NCBI GenBank assembly: GCA_021828605.1
Contig: JAJZEG010000274.1
Location: 1 to 5,868, forward strand
Source: Pseudomonadota bacterium
GTDB taxonomy: Bacteria; Pseudomonadota; Alphaproteobacteria; Acetobacterales; Acetobacteraceae
Direction: 5' to 3'
Length of the DNA stretch: 5,868 nucleotides
The position numbers and the translations under genes were made by a program. Positions 5,356-5,868 of the stretch are shown piece after piece. Within the stretch, counting starts at the first letter, position 1. Every line of letters starts with the position of its first letter. The notes under the pieces were generated by a model. The model worked only from the letters and a program-made list of their open reading frames with translations, did no database searches and was not told the DNA's origin.

Positions 5356-5868
5356 GCACTGACCCCGCCAATCCCGGCCACCAGCACCGCGAGCCAGACG
5401 ATGCGCGCCTGATAGCGATCATGTGGCCCGGATAACGCCCCGGTCAGCATCGCATTGCCCAGCAACGCCGCGCCCACCATCATCGCCAGCGCCAGCAGCC
5501 GCCGATTGGCGCAGTATCCGATCGCGCCAGCGCCGAGCAGCGCCAGCGTCACCGCCATCCCGATCCCCGCCACGGCATCCTGCGCTGCGATCAAGGCACG
5601 CGGCAGCACCAATTGGCGCCGCTCCTGCAAACTCGCCTTGAACGACGCCACCGTCCCTGCCGGAAAATCCCGCTTGATCGTCGCCGCCGCGGTCCGCCGC
5701 CAGGGTCGCAACCCTGATCCCGCCTTGAACAGGAATAATTGCCGCATGATATCGGCGCCCGCCTCGCGCGCCACCGCACGCGGTTGCTCGACCAAGGTGC
5801 GCGCGACGATCTGATCGGTCTGCCCGATCATCCGCATCGGCCCGCCCGCCCGATAAAACGCACTGTCG
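5277..5868 (-). CDS. C-terminal part of a polytopic membrane protein, N-terminus outside window
   Basis: The frame is open to the right edge, so 196 residues of a longer protein are visible. The in-frame ATG at 5837 is probably internal, because residues before it (DSAFYRAGGP) read on smoothly. A soluble, basic stretch comes first (to about the codons near 5580), followed by three hydrophobic segments at about 5574-5514, 5504-5436 and 5409-5350. Between the second and third lies a loop GPHDRYQAR that looks conserved and resembles loops in bacterial integral-membrane proteins of polysaccharide regions, but I cannot name the family. A basic tail (SLRRSRPARMIKYRPAWRQR) follows the last helix and overlaps the opposing small frame. 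It is convergent with the GT2/acyltransferase arm, so it belongs to another transcript. A glycosyltransferase or transporter role is possible but not shown. Confidence 0.65.
   Translation of the reverse strand, partial: DSAFYRAGGPMRMIGQTDQIVARTLVEQPRAVAREAGADIMRQLFLFKAGSGLRPWRRTAAATIKRDFPAGTVASFKASLQERRQLVLPRALIAAQDAVAGIGMAVTLALLGAGAIGYCANRRLLALAMMVGAALLGNAMLTGALSGPHDRYQARIVWLAVLVAGIGGVSAYSLRRSRPARMIKYRPAWRQRQSIR

Overview
The window is G+C-rich (roughly two-thirds by eye), gene-dense chromosomal DNA that looks alphaproteobacterial. Coding strands favour G/C third positions, spacers are tiny, and GANTC sites are scarce, as is usual where CcrM methylation exists. The protein styles fit Sphingomonadales or Acetobacteraceae, but I cannot name the genus. 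I saw no tRNA, rRNA, CRISPR array, insertion sequence or phage gene.

Layout, left to right. Bases 1-1075 (minus) hold the first 358 residues of a 3-methylcrotonyl-CoA carboxylase carboxyltransferase subunit (leucine catabolism), cut by the window edge. After a 66-base AT-richer spacer comes a minus-strand pair: a WecG/TagA/CpsF-type glycosyltransferase (1142-1879) and, upstream of it, a secreted predicted outer-membrane beta-barrel protein (1904-3145) that starts with TTG. A short divergent intergenic region (3146-3206) carries a 6-bp-arm inverted repeat. Rightward from it run a family 2 glycosyltransferase (3207-4127) and a membrane acyltransferase of the acyltransferase-3 family (4124-5155), joined by a GTGA overlap. 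A small unrecognised plus-strand frame (to 5355) follows and meets, tail to tail and overlapping, the C-terminal part of a polytopic membrane protein entering from the right (5277-5868, minus).

How the genes may work together: two glycosyltransferases, an O-acyltransferase-like membrane protein, a beta-barrel protein and a second membrane protein form a plausible surface-polysaccharide (exopolysaccharide or O-antigen-like) assembly and decoration locus arranged around one divergent control region. This is inference from gene content. There is no Wzx, Wzy, Wza or Wzc homologue in the window to prove it. The carboxylase gene is metabolically unrelated and probably marks the edge of the polysaccharide locus.

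The most unusual things seen are an in-frame 18-bp triplicate repeat extending the acyltransferase N-terminus, a small conserved-looking frame without a normal start that overlaps a convergent gene, and a marked excess of GATC (about 77 by hand count against about 20 expected) with GANTC depletion (about 7). I did not find convincing evidence of a wholly new biological system.
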